DNA from: Dasypus novemcinctus
Taxonomy: Eukaryota; Chordata; Mammalia; Cingulata; Dasypodidae
Direction: 5' to 3'
Length of the DNA: 64,000 nt
NCBI RefSeq assembly: GCF_030445035.2
Contig: NC_080673.1
Span: 183,439,216-183,503,215 of the forward strand
Shown: positions 31,534 through 43,739 of the stretch, piece by piece
Position numbering within the stretch: position 1 is the stretch's first letter
How the letters are laid out: every line of letters starts with the position of its first letter
Translations under genes and position numbers: made by a program
The notes under the pieces: model-generated
Told to the model about the DNA's origin: nothing
Databases searched by the model: none
The model's input: only the letters and a program-made list of their open reading frames with translations

Positions 31534-32617
31534 TGTGGTAGATTGAATTACGTACCCGTACCCCGATTTAGACATAATCTTCATCCACATTCTTTTTGGT
31601 GTGAACCCATTGTTTAATAAATAGGGCCTCTTGAAGATGTTGTTTTTAGTTCAGATATGGTCCCAACTAATTGAGGGTGAGTCTTAATCCAGATGACCAG
31701 AATCCTTATGTGGCTGTTTGGTAATTATTTATGAATTCCAAAAATAGATATTGCATTGTGTTTATAAACTGGTCTTTCCTCTGGGCATGTAGAGTGTATT
31801 ATATTCAGAGGTTTCACTTTTACTTTATTATATCTAGATTAGGGCTTTTATTTAACCACGTCATTTGGGTGACTTGGTTTGAGACCCTGCCTACAGCTGC
31901 TATCCTACAGCTGTGGGCTATATAAATGGATGCTCAATCAAAGAGGGAAGTAAATACATGAAGAAGGAGAATACAGAGAGATTACTTTTGGAAACTGGAG
32001 CCCTGGGGAGAGAGCTGAGCCGTTTGCCTGATAGTTTATAGCTGAAGAGACCAGGGCCCTGAACAGCTGAGAAAGCCCAGAAGGAAATGAGCCCCAGGGC
32101 AAGAGAAGTCTTATGCCAGCCAAAAGCTGATATTGGAAGAAGCTAGGACCACAGAGCCTTAGGAGGAAGAGGAAGGCTGAACCCTTGCAGAGACTGGCAG
32201 CCATCTTGCTTCAACACATGGCAACAGACTTTGGTGAGGGAAGAAACTTACTCTTTATGGCCTTGTGACTGTAATCTTCTACCCCAAATAAATACCCTTT
32301 ATAAAAGCCAACAGATTTCTGGTATTTTGCATTAGCACCCCTTTGGCTAATATACCTTATAAAGGCCAGAAGCTGGAAGTGTGGATAACCAGAAAAGCAG
32401 AAGAAAGGAGAGTATATCACCAAGGGATGGGAAAGCAAGGGAGCCCCAAAGAGTGCCAGGAGCCAGCCCCAGAACACTAATCTTTGGGGAGAAAGCAAAC
32501 GTCACTGATATCGCGATGTTGGACTTCTGGCCTCTGAAACTGTGAGACAATAAATGCCTGTCGTTTAAGCCAATTCACTGTGTGGTAATTGTGATAACAG
32601 CCTGGCAAACTGACACA
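31534..32617 (+). mobile_element. MLT1-type 5' LTR of a MaLR provirus, interrupted
   Basis: The LTR starts TGTGGTAGATTGAATTACG at 31534, is split at 31708/32355 by a younger LTR, and ends GCAAACTGACACA at 32617. The second part has AACTGTGAGACAATAAATGCC, the usual MLT1 polyadenylation block. It is paired with the LTR at 34014 across an internal region. Confidence 0.75.
31709..32354 (+). mobile_element. Solo LTR, xenarthran-type MaLR, nested in MLT1
   Basis: A 646-bp element starts TGTGGCTGTTTGG and is flanked by the perfect 5-bp duplication CCTTA (31704-31708 and 32355-32359). It shows the family's GCAGCCATCTTGCT, CTTTATGGCC and AATAAATACCC blocks. Confidence 0.9.
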
Positions 32618-34013
32618 GCAGCCCTATGGAACAAATTAGATTTTTCTACTGGGAAGTGAGATGCTGTTATGACAAAATGCCTAAAAATGTGAAAGTGGCT
32701 GTGGAATTGTGTAATTGGCAGAGGCTGGAAGAAATGTTGACGTACATGATAGAAAAAGCCTAGAATGCCCTGAAAAGACTATTGCTAGAAATGTAGACAT
32801 TTAAGGTGAATCTGGTGTAGGCTCAGAAAGAAGTGAGGAACTGTAGAGAAAGCTTCTGTCACCTTAGTGAATACATATATCATCATGAACCGAATGTTGG
32901 TGGAAACAAACATTAAAGTCACTGATGGGGCTCAGACAGAAATGAGAAACACATTATGGAGATTGGAGGAAGGGTAATATTTGTTATAAAGTGGGAAAAA
33001 TTTGACTGAATTAAATTCTACAGTTATATGGAAAGCAAAACTTTTAAGTAGTGAACTTGGATATTTAGCTGAAGAGATTTACAAACAAAATGTTGATTTC
33101 TCCTTGCTGCTTATAGTAAAATGCGAGAGGAAAGAGAGAAACTGAGGAAGGAACTGTTACAAAGGGAAACTACTTGATGATTTGGAATGTTCTTCTTCTC
33201 AGCAGATCCAGATTACAAAGGATGTTAATATTGGGAGATTTACTCTTCGGAAAGGTATTCTGGAGCAAGGGCCAAGGGTGTGGGTGGACAATCTTTTGCT
33301 GAAGAGATTAGACATGTGATTCATGGATCCACTCAACCCTCAGCAGAAGCCAGGAATAGAGATGGCATTATCCAGGGCAGAGCTGTGGAGGACCCTTGTC
33401 TAATGGCCTAGACCCCATGACATACACGCGAGATCCACAAGGATTTTGAGAATGTAATATCAGCAGGAATACTGCAGCTTGGACTGAAAGAGGTAGAGTC
33501 AGAGGTCAATGGAGCCACCACAGGGGCAGAGGCAGAGGCCTATGAGCTGCCACTGGTGCAGAGGCTTGTGGAACCACTGCGGGCCCAGAAGGAGGAAACT
33601 CAAACCACACAGGTTTATTCTCTGGCTTTGAAACCTAAAGGAATTTGCCCTGCTGCATTTCAAACTTGCTTGGGACGGCTGAGTCCTTTATTCCTTCCAA
33701 GTTCTTCCTTTTGGAATGGGAATGTTTATCATATTACCATTCCAATACTGAATTTTGAAGCAAATAACTTGTTTTTCAGTTGTATAGGTCAATAGATGGA
33801 AAGAAATTTTACCCCAGGATGGATCATAGAGACTCACCCATATCTGATTTAGTTGCTTTACATGATGTGTTTTGGCACTTTTGAAAAGATGCTATTTTGA
33901 TGAACTTTTGTACTATGAGCTGATGCTTTAATGGATTGACACTTGAGAATGAGAAGAGGTGACTGTATTTTGCACATTAAATGGACATGAATTTGGGGGA
34001 CCAGAGAGTGAAC
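32618..34013 (+). mobile_element. MaLR internal region (THE1/MST/MLT1-int type)
   Basis: About 1.4 kb lies between two MLT1-type LTRs in the same orientation. Blocks such as CCTTTTGGAATGGGAATG, CTGAATTTTGAAGCAAATAACTTG, CAGGATGGATCATAGAG and GACATGAATTTGGGGGACCAG are typical of the 3' half of MaLR internal sequence. The region is non-coding and decayed, as expected for this non-autonomous group. Confidence 0.75.
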
Positions 34014-34415
34014 TATAGTGGGTTGAACAGTGGCACCCAAAGAGAGATGTCCACATCAAATCCCTGAAACTTGTGAATTTGACCTTATTTGGAAAAAGGC
34101 TCTTTGCTGTTGTATATAAGTTGAGGATGTTGAGAATCACTCATTCTGGATTATCCAAATGGGCCCTAACAAAAAACAATAAGTATCCTTATAAGAGAAA
34201 GACAGAGGGAAATTTGCCACAGACAGAAGAGGAAAAGACATACATAGAGAAGGCCGTGTGAAGACAGAGATTGGAGTGATGTAGCCACAATCCAATGATG
34301 TCAAGGAATGCTGACAGCTGCAAAAAATAATAGTCAAACATTTGAAGAGAGTTTTAAAGGAAGTGAGAGAGTAAGCTTTGAGATTATCTGGGAAAAATAA
34401 TCCAAACACGTAGTT
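34014..34415 (+). mobile_element. MLT1-type 3' LTR of the MaLR provirus
   Basis: The element starts TATAGTGGGTTGAACAG and contains GTGAATTTGACCTTATTTGG, TAAGTATCCTTATAAGAG and GGCCGTGTGAAGACAGAG, in MLT1 order. The 3' end is degraded. Confidence 0.75.
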
Positions 34416-34509
34416 TCTTCCAAATCCTTATGAATGGAAATTCTGGAGCCTCTATTTCTATATCTATTTTTACACTTTTTGAATTTTTATTGACCAAAAA
34501 TTACATTAA

Positions 34510-34795
34510 GGAGGCGGACTTGGCCCAGTGGCAGGGGCGTCCCTCGCGTAGGGGAGCCCCACGCACAAGGACTGTGCCCCATAAGGAGAGCCACCCAGCG
34601 TGAAAGAAAGTGCAGCCTGCCCAGGAATGGTGCCGCACACACAGAGAACTGACACAACAAGATGACGCAACAAAAAGGAACACAGATTCCCATGCCGCTG
34701 ACAACAGAAGCGGACAAAGAAGATGCAGCAAATAGACACAGAGAACAGACAACCAGGGTGGGGGGCGGGAAGGGGAGAGAAATAAATAATTTTTT
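34510..34795 (+). repeat. Long DAS SINE (DAS-III-like)
   Basis: It starts GGAGGCGGACTTGGCCCAGTGG (A box) and ends with an AATAAATAATTTTTT tail. It is flanked by the perfect 14-bp duplication AAAAATTACATTAA (34496-34509 and 34796-34809). Compared with other long copies it lacks part of the second tRNA half near the start. Confidence 0.93.
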
Positions 34796-34809
34796 AAAAA
34801 TTACATTAA

Positions 34810-34925
34810 AATGGATGGTGGTGATGGTAGCACACCATTGTCAATGTATTTAATGCCTCTGAATTGTACACTTAAACATGGTTAAAATGGAAAATGTTTT
34901 GTTGTATATATGTTACCACGATAAA
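34810..34925 (+). mobile_element. L1 3' terminus fragment
   Basis: GGATGGTGGTGATGGTAGC, GAATTGTACACTTAAACATGG and GTTAAAATGGAAAATG match the terminus seen at 855-985. Confidence 0.7.
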
Positions 34926-35087
34926 AATTACATTAAAATTATTTTAGTGTATTACAAGGTTTTATAGCAATGGAATCAAGGAAATAAGAATACTTAACTA
35001 AAGTCTTAATTAGGTGTGGTCAATTTTTAACTTTGTGAATCAATAGTTATGTGATCAGTAATGGATGGAAAGCAGAGAGAACATAAG

Positions 35088-35536
35088 TGTATTAGTCAGC
35101 CAAAGGGATGCTGATGCAAAATACCGGAAATTGGTTGGTTTTTATAAAAGGTATTTATTTGGAGTAGGAGCTTACAGATACCAGGCCATAAAGTATAAGT
35201 TACTTCCCTCATTTTCATGTGCGCGAGGGTTCAGGCTTCCTAGGTTCTTCTCTTCCAGGTCTTGCTTCTCTCTGGGTTCAAGTTTCCTCTCTTCCTGGGG
35301 CTGGCTTCTCTTTCCACTGTGAGCTTACTTCCTGGGGCTCCAGCTTAAGTCTTCAGCATCAAACTCCAACACCAAAAACCCTCCAACTCTGTCTTTTGCC
35401 ATGCCTTTTGCAATGCCCCAATGACATGGCCCAATCAAAGCCCTACTCATAACTCAGTCATGCCCAGGTACAGACCAGATTATAAACATAATCCAATATC
35501 TATTTTTGGAATTCATAACCATATCAAACTACTACA
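35088..35536 (-). mobile_element. Solo LTR, xenarthran-type MaLR, antisense
   Basis: It starts TGTATTAGTCAGCC and ends AACTACTACA, with near-identical 5-bp flanks ATAAG and ATGAG. It shares TTGGTTTTTATAAAAGG and GGTATTTATTTGG with the 37164 copy. Confidence 0.88.
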
Positions 35537-35914
35537 ATGAGCCTTTGAGTAAATCCGATAATAGCCACTGGACAGGTATCTTTATTGGCTTTGTTTAACT
35601 AACTGCAGTGGACTTTTGCTTCACAGAGAATCTCTAGTACAAAGAGAGCATTACTTTTCACTGAGGAAACACAGAGATGCTCTAGGTGAACACTCCTATC
35701 TTTGTATTTTGTCCCATTTCAATATTTACATATATATATATGCTGTGATTTGAATACAGATACATTTAGGAAAACTATAATTATGAGTTTTCTGACATTC
35801 CCAGAAATCGTTTTATAATACTGGACTTAGTTTTGAATGGCATGTGTTCCCAAAAATTTAAGTGTAAATAAAATGCTCTTGAAACAAATCCTGCTTTAAT
35901 GCAGTAATAATAAA

Positions 35915-36125
35915 GCTACAGTTTATTGAGAGCCAGATGCTTTTCCAGATGCTTTAAGTTTATTAGTGCATATGCCTTCACAACAAACCATTAAGTCAGA
36001 GGTTCTCATCATCATCTTTTACACTGGGAGAAACTGAGGCATAAAAAGTTTAAGTAATTTGTCCCAGATCACAGAGATGTAAGTGGCAGAGTCAGTGTTA
36101 GAACACAAGTGGTCTGGCACCATCC
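35915..36125 (-). repeat. MIR SINE, antisense
   Basis: MIR order is clear: TTTATTGAGAGCCAGATGC, TTACACTGGGAGAAACTGAGGC, TTTGTCCCAGATCACAG, GTGGCAGAGTCAG. Confidence 0.85.
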
Positions 36126-36464
36126 TCTTAACATTACTAAGCAACCTTCCTTTACTTAGGAAACCAGTGGAGGGCTCATTCTAAACCACAAATATGATTA
36201 TTGTCACCAGCTTCTAATGGCATTCCAGTGCTGACCAGAAAAAAAACTAGAAAAATTTTTTTCAAAGTGTACAATTAATGGTATTTGGTATAGTCACATA
36301 ATAATGCTTCAATCATTATTACAGCATTTTCATTATTTCAGTAATAATAGTAATAAAAAAACCAAACAAACGAACGAGAAAATTCTTAAACTCTTGATTT
36401 CTGTTTCCCCTGCTGTACACAGCTGCTATTTCTGGCTCTTCTTGCACAATTATTTATTTATTAA

Positions 36465-36600
36465 GCAGTTTTTATTGAGATATATTCACATACGATATGA
36501 TCTACTTAAAGTGTATAATCAATGCATTTTAGTGTAATCACAATTTGTCATTCATCATCACAAAAAAATTTTAGAATAATTCCTCCCACACACCAGGCTC
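36465..36600 (-). mobile_element. L1 3' end scrap, antisense
   Basis: TTTTTATTGAGATATATTCACATACG and CATTTTAGTGTAATCACAA are typical antisense L1M 3' sequence. Confidence 0.7.
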
Positions 36601-36689
36601 TAACCTGCCTCATAAGCCTTATGTGTCACCTAGTCCCAGCTGCAGGGGACTAGAAGCTGAACTATTTCTAGAACAAGGCATTCTTTTGC

Positions 36690-36890
36690 TTCTGTGTCAG
36701 TTTTTACTGCTCTTCTCTACTTGACCAACATGATCTAGCCTTTAAATCCTAGTTTAAATGCCAATTCCTTTGGGATGTGCAAGGAAGTATTGGATGCTCT
36801 CCTCTGTATTTCTCTATCTCCTAGAGCATAGTAGGATGCTTAGCAAATGTTTTTAAAGGGACAAATTAACGAATAAAATGAATTATTTAA
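36690..36890 (-). repeat. L2 LINE fragment, antisense
   Basis: CCTTTAAATCCTAGTTTAAATGCC, CCTCTGTATTTCTCTATC and AGCATAGTAGGATGCTTAGCAAATG fit the L2 3' region. Confidence 0.7.
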
Positions 36891-36954
36891 ATGAACTCTG
36901 TAAATAAATGTAGTGAAAGCCATCAACCCCCAACTTTCCTTCAATAATGAATGC

Positions 36955-38165
36955 CAGTTCCCCAAATATCGCCAAGACCATCTGTGTTGGAGGTAACCAA
37001 GACCAGGTTCAGTAATTCACTAGGAGGACTTACAGGACTCAGTCTCTAGTCATACCCATGGCTGTGATTTATTACAGCAAAAGAATACAAATAAAATCAG
37101 CAAAGAGAAAAGATGCATAAGGCAAAGTCCCAAGGAAACCAGGCATAAGCTTCTAAGAGTACTTGTATTAGTCAGCCAAAGAGATGCTGATGCAAAATAA
37201 CAGAAATCTGTTGGTTTTTATAAAGGGTATTTATTTGGGGTAAAAGCTTACAGTCACAATACCCTAAAAAGAGTCCAACTCAAGGTATCATACAGGTACT
37301 TTCTCATCCAGGTCAGTTGCCATGTGCTATAGTAAGATGGCGGGCCTGTTCTCTATTTCCTTCTTCCTCTTAAGGCTCCATGGGTCCAGCTTCTTCTGAT
37401 CTCAGCTGTAGGCTGGCAAATAGGGTTTGTTTCTTTCCAGGTTTCCTCAGTTCAGCTGCAAACTGTCAGACAAATGGCTCATCTCTCTTCCCAGGACCTC
37501 AGGATCAAGTTCTCTCCTCTGCCCTGTCTATGGAGATCTATTTCTTCCTGTGCCTTCTTCTGTGTGTCTCCTTGAGTGAGTGCCTGTTTATATCAAGCCA
37601 CCAAGGGGGTGGGGACTTAATCTGAGTTATACCCTACTGATGTGATTGAATCAAAGCCCTACTATTAACATAGTTTAATCAAAGACATCTCAACTTAATC
37701 TAATATAATCAAAGGGTATCACACCCAGAGGAACAGACTAGTTTACAAACATAATCCATATCTCTTTTTGGAATTTATAAATAATATCAAACTACTACAG
37801 TCCTATTCCAGTGAAGTCAAACAGGATTATCTTAATTCCCATGGCAGGGATTGTGACAACATACGTGAAATGTTGTCTACCACGAAAGCTCAGTAGAGAC
37901 TCAGTACCCAGAGTTTTCCCTGGAGGCTGTCTGTCATATAGGCAAACTCCACAAAGAAAGCACATGCTCAGCATAAACTATATTGTTCATACAATTTAGG
38001 GAAAATGAGCCACTCTTACCAGAAAATGGTGGGAATCCCCCCGAAACCCAAGTTCCCAGATACACCAACAGCAACCTTGCAAGCAAGCCTTTCTAGGGAC
38101 AGCAGTGTCAGGCCTGCTTTGTGAACTACTGTGAACACAATCTGTTGATAAGTCAAGGCTAAATT
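36955..38165. mobile_element. Ancient LTR, split by a younger MaLR LTR
   Basis: The left part (36955-37163, with GTGATTTATTACAGCAAAAGAATAC) and right part (37800-38165, with AGTAGAGACTCAGTACCC) read as one old LTR interrupted by the insertion at 37164-37799. I do not recognise the exact family. Confidence 0.5.
37164..37799 (-). mobile_element. Solo LTR, xenarthran-type MaLR, antisense
   Basis: A 636-bp element with TGTATTAGTCAGCC and CTACTACA ends and near-identical 5-bp flanks GTACT and GTCCT. It is nested in an older LTR. Confidence 0.88.
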
Positions 38166-38617
38166 TTTTTGTTTACCATGGTAATGGAGACCACTACTTC
38201 GGCAAAGTTTGGGAGTTTCTCAGATGCGGAAGGCAAGGTCAGAATTTATTAAGATTGGGAGTTTGGTTTAAGATGAGTCTTTCAATGTAGGGCATTGATT
38301 AGGATTGAATTAGGGTGATTGTATAAAAGTTTAGGATTGGTGGAAACCTTAAGGCAAGGGTTTTTTAGGGTATAGATGAAAAATATCTCAGAGAAAAAAA
38401 AAAAATCTGTTGATGCTTTTTAATGAAGAGTTGATGGAGCTTTCAGGAAGGTCCTAGAGTGAACATCAAGTTATTTTCCTGAAAAAGAGTGTCCTAGAAT
38501 AGAAAAGTCATGTTAGTGTGGACAGTTAGCTGTGAGAGGACAGATACTCTCCCCTCCCAGTTAATATGCATTTAAATAAATATATATATGTATATACATA
38601 CTATTCAGAAAGTACAC
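38166..38617. other. No recognised element, short AT microsatellite at the end
   Basis: Plain intergenic sequence with a short TA/TG-rich simple repeat around 38577-38605. No gene is seen. Confidence 0.4.
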
Positions 38618-39257
38618 AAGTCAATCCTCATTATTTGCAGACTAGATGTTTGTGAATTTGCCTACTTGTTAAAATTTATTTGTAACCAATATCAACAGCC
38701 ACAGTGCTTTTGTGGTTGTTCATGAATATGCACAGAGTGGTGAAAAATTTGGGTCACCTGCCAAGCACATTCCCGGCAGAAGTTAGACAAGGCAATTGTT
38801 TCATCTCTCATATTGCAAGCAAGTTTCTTTTTTGTGATATATTTAGTGCCATGTTTTTCTCATTTTTATGTGTTTTGTTGGTAAATTGCTGTTTAAAACA
38901 TGTCCCCCAAGTGAAGTACTGAAGTGCTGTCTAGTGTTCCTAAGTGCAAGAAGGCTGTGATGTGCCTAGTAGAGAAAATACATGTCTTAGATAAACTTTG
39001 TTCAGGCGTGAGTTATAGTGCTGTTGGTCGTGAATTCAAGGTTAACAAAGCAACAAGATATATTAAATAAGGTGTCTTTAAACAAAAATACCCACAAAAC
39101 TAGGTTATGTATTGACTAGTTGACAAAATGTTGTGACCAGAGAGGGTCAAGGAACTTAACCCTGTATTTCCTTCAGGAGCAATGGTTCAGTATTCACTAA
39201 TTCCATGTTCATGATAACTTTATAGAACATAACTGTGAACAATGAGAATCGACTGTA
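38618..39257 (+). mobile_element. pogo/Tigger-family deletion derivative with decayed transposase N-terminus
   Basis: The termini are inverted: AGTCAATCCTCATTATT at the left and the complement of AATGAGAATCGACTG at the right. Inside, from the ATG at 38900, the frame reads the start of a CENP-B-like helix-turn-helix domain (VPKCKKAVMCLVEKI, SYSAVGREFKVNKAT), broken by in-frame stops at codon 5 and after YIK. The catalytic DDE region is absent, so this is a non-autonomous copy of about 640 bp. Confidence 0.8.
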
Positions 39258-39514
39258 TTTTGCTAGTGAAAGCTGAAGTTAACTTATACCCCAAATTTCT
39301 AAGAGAAACAAATAGCAATTAATTCAGTGTACTCTCTGGATGCATGAAAATTACACTGACTACTCCTAGAGATTTGCCCTCCAAATCCCCAACATTAATA
39401 ATGGAGAATGATCCCAAAAGACAAGATGTGTGTGTTCTTTTGATGTGAAAGATTTGAGGTAAGAGAATACATGCCACATAGTTATCAATGCCCACCCATC
39501 ATTTACAGAGAATC

Positions 39515-39720
39515 TACTACAAAGAAGGCACTGCAGTGACTCACATTACCTCTATCTTTACACCAACATTAGAAGTTAAGTCTTATCATCTTCATTTTAC
39601 AGATGAGGGATCTGAGACCCAGAGAAGCTAAATAACTCATCCATGTTCCCACTGCTGATAAATAGAATAGAATATGAACCCAGTTTTCTTAGTGGACCGA
39701 GAGCCCATGATTACTTTGCT
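39515..39720 (-). repeat. MIR SINE, antisense
   Basis: CATTTTACAGATGAGGGATCTGAGACC, AGAAGCTAAATAACTCATCC and TATGAACCCAGTTTTC follow MIR order. Confidence 0.8.
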
Positions 39721-40837
39721 TTTACAATATTATATCCCATCACCTCAGATAACTTTAATTTTTATAGATACTTATAGGTGCCACAATTCCTAGTAAATTT
39801 TCAAAACTCTATGACTTTTCTATACTCTTGCTTTGCTCTGGCTGGCTGGCTAATTAATCTGTCATACTTTATGAAACAAGCCATTAGGTAGAGGAGAGGA
39901 TTTTCTTTCCATTTAGCTAATACTATTCACACATACCATGTAGCAGGGACTTTTTAGGTACTAAAGGTATATAAAAATGAGCCCACTGTCTGGGCTTGGA
40001 GGTTGAGGAGGAGAAGGGAATATATAGAGAGGTACATGAATGCAATCATATATACAATATGATTGTGAAGAATAACCTAGAAATGTGGAAACATACAAAG
40101 CCAGCACCAGAAGAAAACAAGTCTACCTGCATGGAATGGGTTATATCTCTAATCTTATTCAGGGAGTTTATGTATCCATGATTAATTCAAACTAATCATG
40201 GGTCTCCCATTCCCCTTTGTCAGATTCTCACTTTTCTGGTCTCCTTTGCAATTCACTGTGTCCATGTGACCCAGTTATAAGATATAAGGTAAATTCTGCT
40301 GGGAATTTCTGGGAAAGATTTTCCTTCCCAACGGATGAAACTCCTCTCTTCCTACTTCCTTCCTTAGTACTAATGTGAAGATGTGATGCGTGGAGCTTCA
40401 GCAGCCCTTTGGCAGCGAAAAGCAAGTAAAACATAGTCTATAAGCAAGGACAGAGAAAGACATGAAACAAAGAAATATAAAAATAATTGATAAGTACTAT
40501 GAAGGAAAAATGTGGAGTGTTATAAAAATACGAAAGACTGGGAACTGTTCAGGGGTGGTCAGAGATGTCTTTCTTGAGAAGGACTTATGTAAGTGAAGAA
40601 GAGGGAAGAATCTTTTAGGTGGAGGGAGTAGCACATGGGGAAAAGGTGAGAGAACTGCCCCTTGGAGCAAAGTAAGTTAGAAGAAGTGTAACATGAGATG
40701 AGGATGAAGAGATAGGCAGGGACAAAATCTGAACTGACTGTATTAAAGATCTTAGACATTTTCCAAAGAGCAATGGGAAACACTGGTGATAAAGAATTTA
40801 ACCACCAGAAATGAGATGGTTGTGCAGGCTTTGTATG
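39721..40837. other. No recognised element
   Basis: Intergenic sequence with small open frames that have no recognisable domains. No gene or RNA is supported. Confidence 0.4.
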
Positions 40838-41290
40838 TTTCCTAGGGCTGCTATAACATACTTGGCTTAAAACAATAGATATTTACTGTCTCATAGTTCT
40901 AGAGGTTAGAAGTAAAAAATCGAGGCAGCAGGGTGATGTTCCCTCGGAACCTGTAGGAGAGAATCCTTCCTTGCCTCTTAGTTTTTGGTGTTTGCAAATC
41001 CTTGGCCTTCCTTGAGTTGACTTCTCTCTTATTGCTCTGCCCTTTCTACGGTCTTCCTTTTGTCTACTGGTCTAACATGCCTCACCAGTTACTCACCCTG
41101 CATCCAGGGAAAGGTGGAGTGATGTAGGGGAAGACTCTCCACTTCCGTTTACAGAAAGGCAGGATGTTACAGGACCTCTCATTCAACTGACCATATCTTA
41201 ATCATCTGGGAGGGTTGGGAAATGTCTTAATTCTCAGAGGTCACACAACAAGCAAAAAACTCCAGTATCTGGGGGACAATGATGAGTTTC
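40838..41290 (-). mobile_element. MLT1-type LTR, antisense
   Basis: TTTCCTAGGGCTGCTATAAC, ATAGTTCTAGAGGTTAGAAG and GAGAATCCTTCCTTGCCTC follow the antisense MLT1 order. The right end is degraded. Confidence 0.75.
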
Positions 41291-42289
41291 TGTCATTGTA
41301 CCTTATATTTCTTGATCATCTTTAGATCCTGAGGGTCAGCTCTAAAATAGCAGTGCTCACCATATGATACCGATACTGAAGATAGAATATTTCCTATTTC
41401 ATGCAGTTTGGATTCTTAATTGATAAGGATTTCCTTGTGTGGGAAATGACCTAGGCAGAGGTATAGTGTCACCAAGGCTCAAGTGACCACCCATTTAAAA
41501 CACGTCTGAAAAAAAATAAAGACAAAAAACCCCATGTCTGCATCTCCTCTCTGCTTTGATGGACCCTTCAGTGATGATCACAACTTCCAACTGAGAAGAG
41601 GAAAGGATACACTTCAGGAAGAAAAACAGGAGGGCTAGTTAGCCCCACGCCCCAGAATGAACATAAAGGGTGGAAGCCTACTTCCTCAGAAACCATCTCA
41701 GAAGGGAGTTAGGAAAAGAATTGCCAGGTGTTACCTTCCAAAATCCTGGTCTGAGATGGGGTTGGGTTGGTTCATGGGACGCAAGGCTGTGGTGGTGATT
41801 AAAACTGTATGCATTTAATTAAAATTCTCTGAAACTCTCTATAGAAATAGATAATTCAGTTTTTCATTTTGTTTTTCATCTTAACATGTAAACAGGTAAA
41901 ATACCCAGATGTCAATTTAATTCCAGATGCTAGATAATTCTACTCAGGAACAGAAGCACAGGAATTACAGCTTAACAAGTTTGATAAACCTTGTAATTTC
42001 CTCAGGACTCCTATTTGTGCGGTTGTCTGCTTGCTTGTAATTAGTAAGAAAACCAATTAAAACAAAATAAGGACTGAAGGCTTGTCAGCAGGAAAGTTGG
42101 GTGTTGGGAAAAGTGTGTATCTCTTGCTGCTGAGCTTGGGCGAGACAGAAAGGAGAAGGGGTGATGACAATAGCAGACGGAAGAGGAAAATAGGCCAAAC
42201 CCCTAAAACTCAGGCAGAAAAAAAAAAAGATGGTAGAGAACAGGTCTGGGCCTGCAGCGAGGCCTGTGGCTCAGCCCTTAAAACTTATA

Positions 42290-42690
42290 TTAGTTTCCCA
42301 GGGCTGCCGCAACAAACTACATGAACTCTTCTCTACCAAACTATTCTTACAGTTCTGGAGGCTAGAAGTCTAAAATCAAGGTGTCAGCAGGTCACGCTCC
42401 TTCTGAAGGCTCTAGAAGAGAATCCTTTCATGCCTCTTCTTAGTTTCTGGTAGCTCCCAACAATCCCTGACTTATAGACACATCGCTCCAATCTCTGCCT
42501 CCATCTTCATATCCGCCTCTTCTCTTTGTGTCTATCTCCTCTTATAAGGACACCAGTCATTGGATTTTAGGGCAACTCTACTCCAGGTCAACCTAACTAA
42601 TAATGTCTGCAAAGACCGTATTTCCAAATGAAGTCACATTCTAAGGTTCCAGGTGGACATGGATTTTTGAGGAATACTATTTAGGCATCA
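42290..42690 (-). mobile_element. MLT1-type LTR, antisense
   Basis: TTAGTTTCCCAGGGCTGCCG, CAGTTCTGGAGGCTAGAAG, CTTATAAGGACACCAGTC and TATTTCCAAATGAAGTCAC are clear MLT1A/B-like blocks. Confidence 0.85.
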
Positions 42691-43539
42691 CGGAACCTCA
42701 TCACAGTAAGTATTATTGCCAGATGGAAGGTCCCCATCAAAGCCTCTGTTTGTCTATTAACGTAACTGTGACTATTGCAGAGAGGACTGTTGAGCAAACC
42801 TAGGAAGTGGTCCAGTAAAACTGGAGTAAATCTAAAGAACACCGCTCCCTGTTTGTGACCAGAAATATGTTATGATGTGGATGAAGAGAACAGGATCCCA
42901 CATTTCAGACAACAAAAGCTCTTTGTTTACAAAACCTGCAGACAATCTGTCCATTAAACACCAAAATGCCTAACTGATTTCACTAACTCCTCAGGACATT
43001 TTGAATGAGCTCTGAGCATCAGCACAGTCTCCTCTTCACTGGTTTGTGATGGTCCAAGTGCAGTCTAAGGCCAAGGAGAAAAGAGGATGTATATACCTAT
43101 AAATGTTTCCAAACCTGTCTAGGCCACTCTCTAAGAGGACCTAGCTACACTAAAAAGACCTCCGAGGACTCCCTTATGGAGTGTGCTCCTCTGGTATGCT
43201 TTCTCATCAAATGGCCTCAGGATAAAGGAAAACATAGTTTGTTCAAGGAAGCTGTGGCAATTCAACAGGGGAAATTATCGCTTTCAGGTCTATGCACATC
43301 TTGCTGTGAGAAAACACTAGAAAACTCCTGCATAGTAGTTTCTGCTCCCTGAATTAGACTATGGATTCTGACAGATATATATTTCTTTAATTACACATTG
43401 ATACTGTTTTAGACTCTGTTTTAGAAATAATTTTGGCTGATGAATAAAATGCAAAAGGCCATCAGAAGCACAATCATTTCCACTCTATAAGAACTTTGCA
43501 AATGGCATATTAAGCTATTAAGTAATGGTCAACATGTAT
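42691..43539. other. No recognised element
   Basis: Intergenic DNA without a supported gene or repeat. Confidence 0.4.
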
Positions 43540-43735
43540 GGAATATTCATGATTTAATCTATCCATCCTTCCATTCATCCACCTCTCACTCTATTGCCTA
43601 TGCCTGAAATACCCCTTGAATTCATCCATTCTCTTTCTCTCCAACATTACCACCCTAATCCAAGCCAGAATCATCTCTAGTTTCAATACAGCAACAGCAT
43701 CCTAGTTAGACTCTCACTTTCACTCTAGCCCCTCA
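43540..43735 (-). repeat. L2 LINE fragment, antisense
   Basis: CATTCATCCACCTCTCAC, CTAATCCAAGCCAGAATC and CATCCTAGTTAGACTCTC resemble L2. Confidence 0.5.
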
Positions 43736-43739
43736 AATA

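Noticed and set aside
33556-33795. Possible gene fragment between the MLT1 LTRs
   Set aside because: The nucleotide blocks match MaLR internal sequence, which is non-coding in most copies, and the frame is short.
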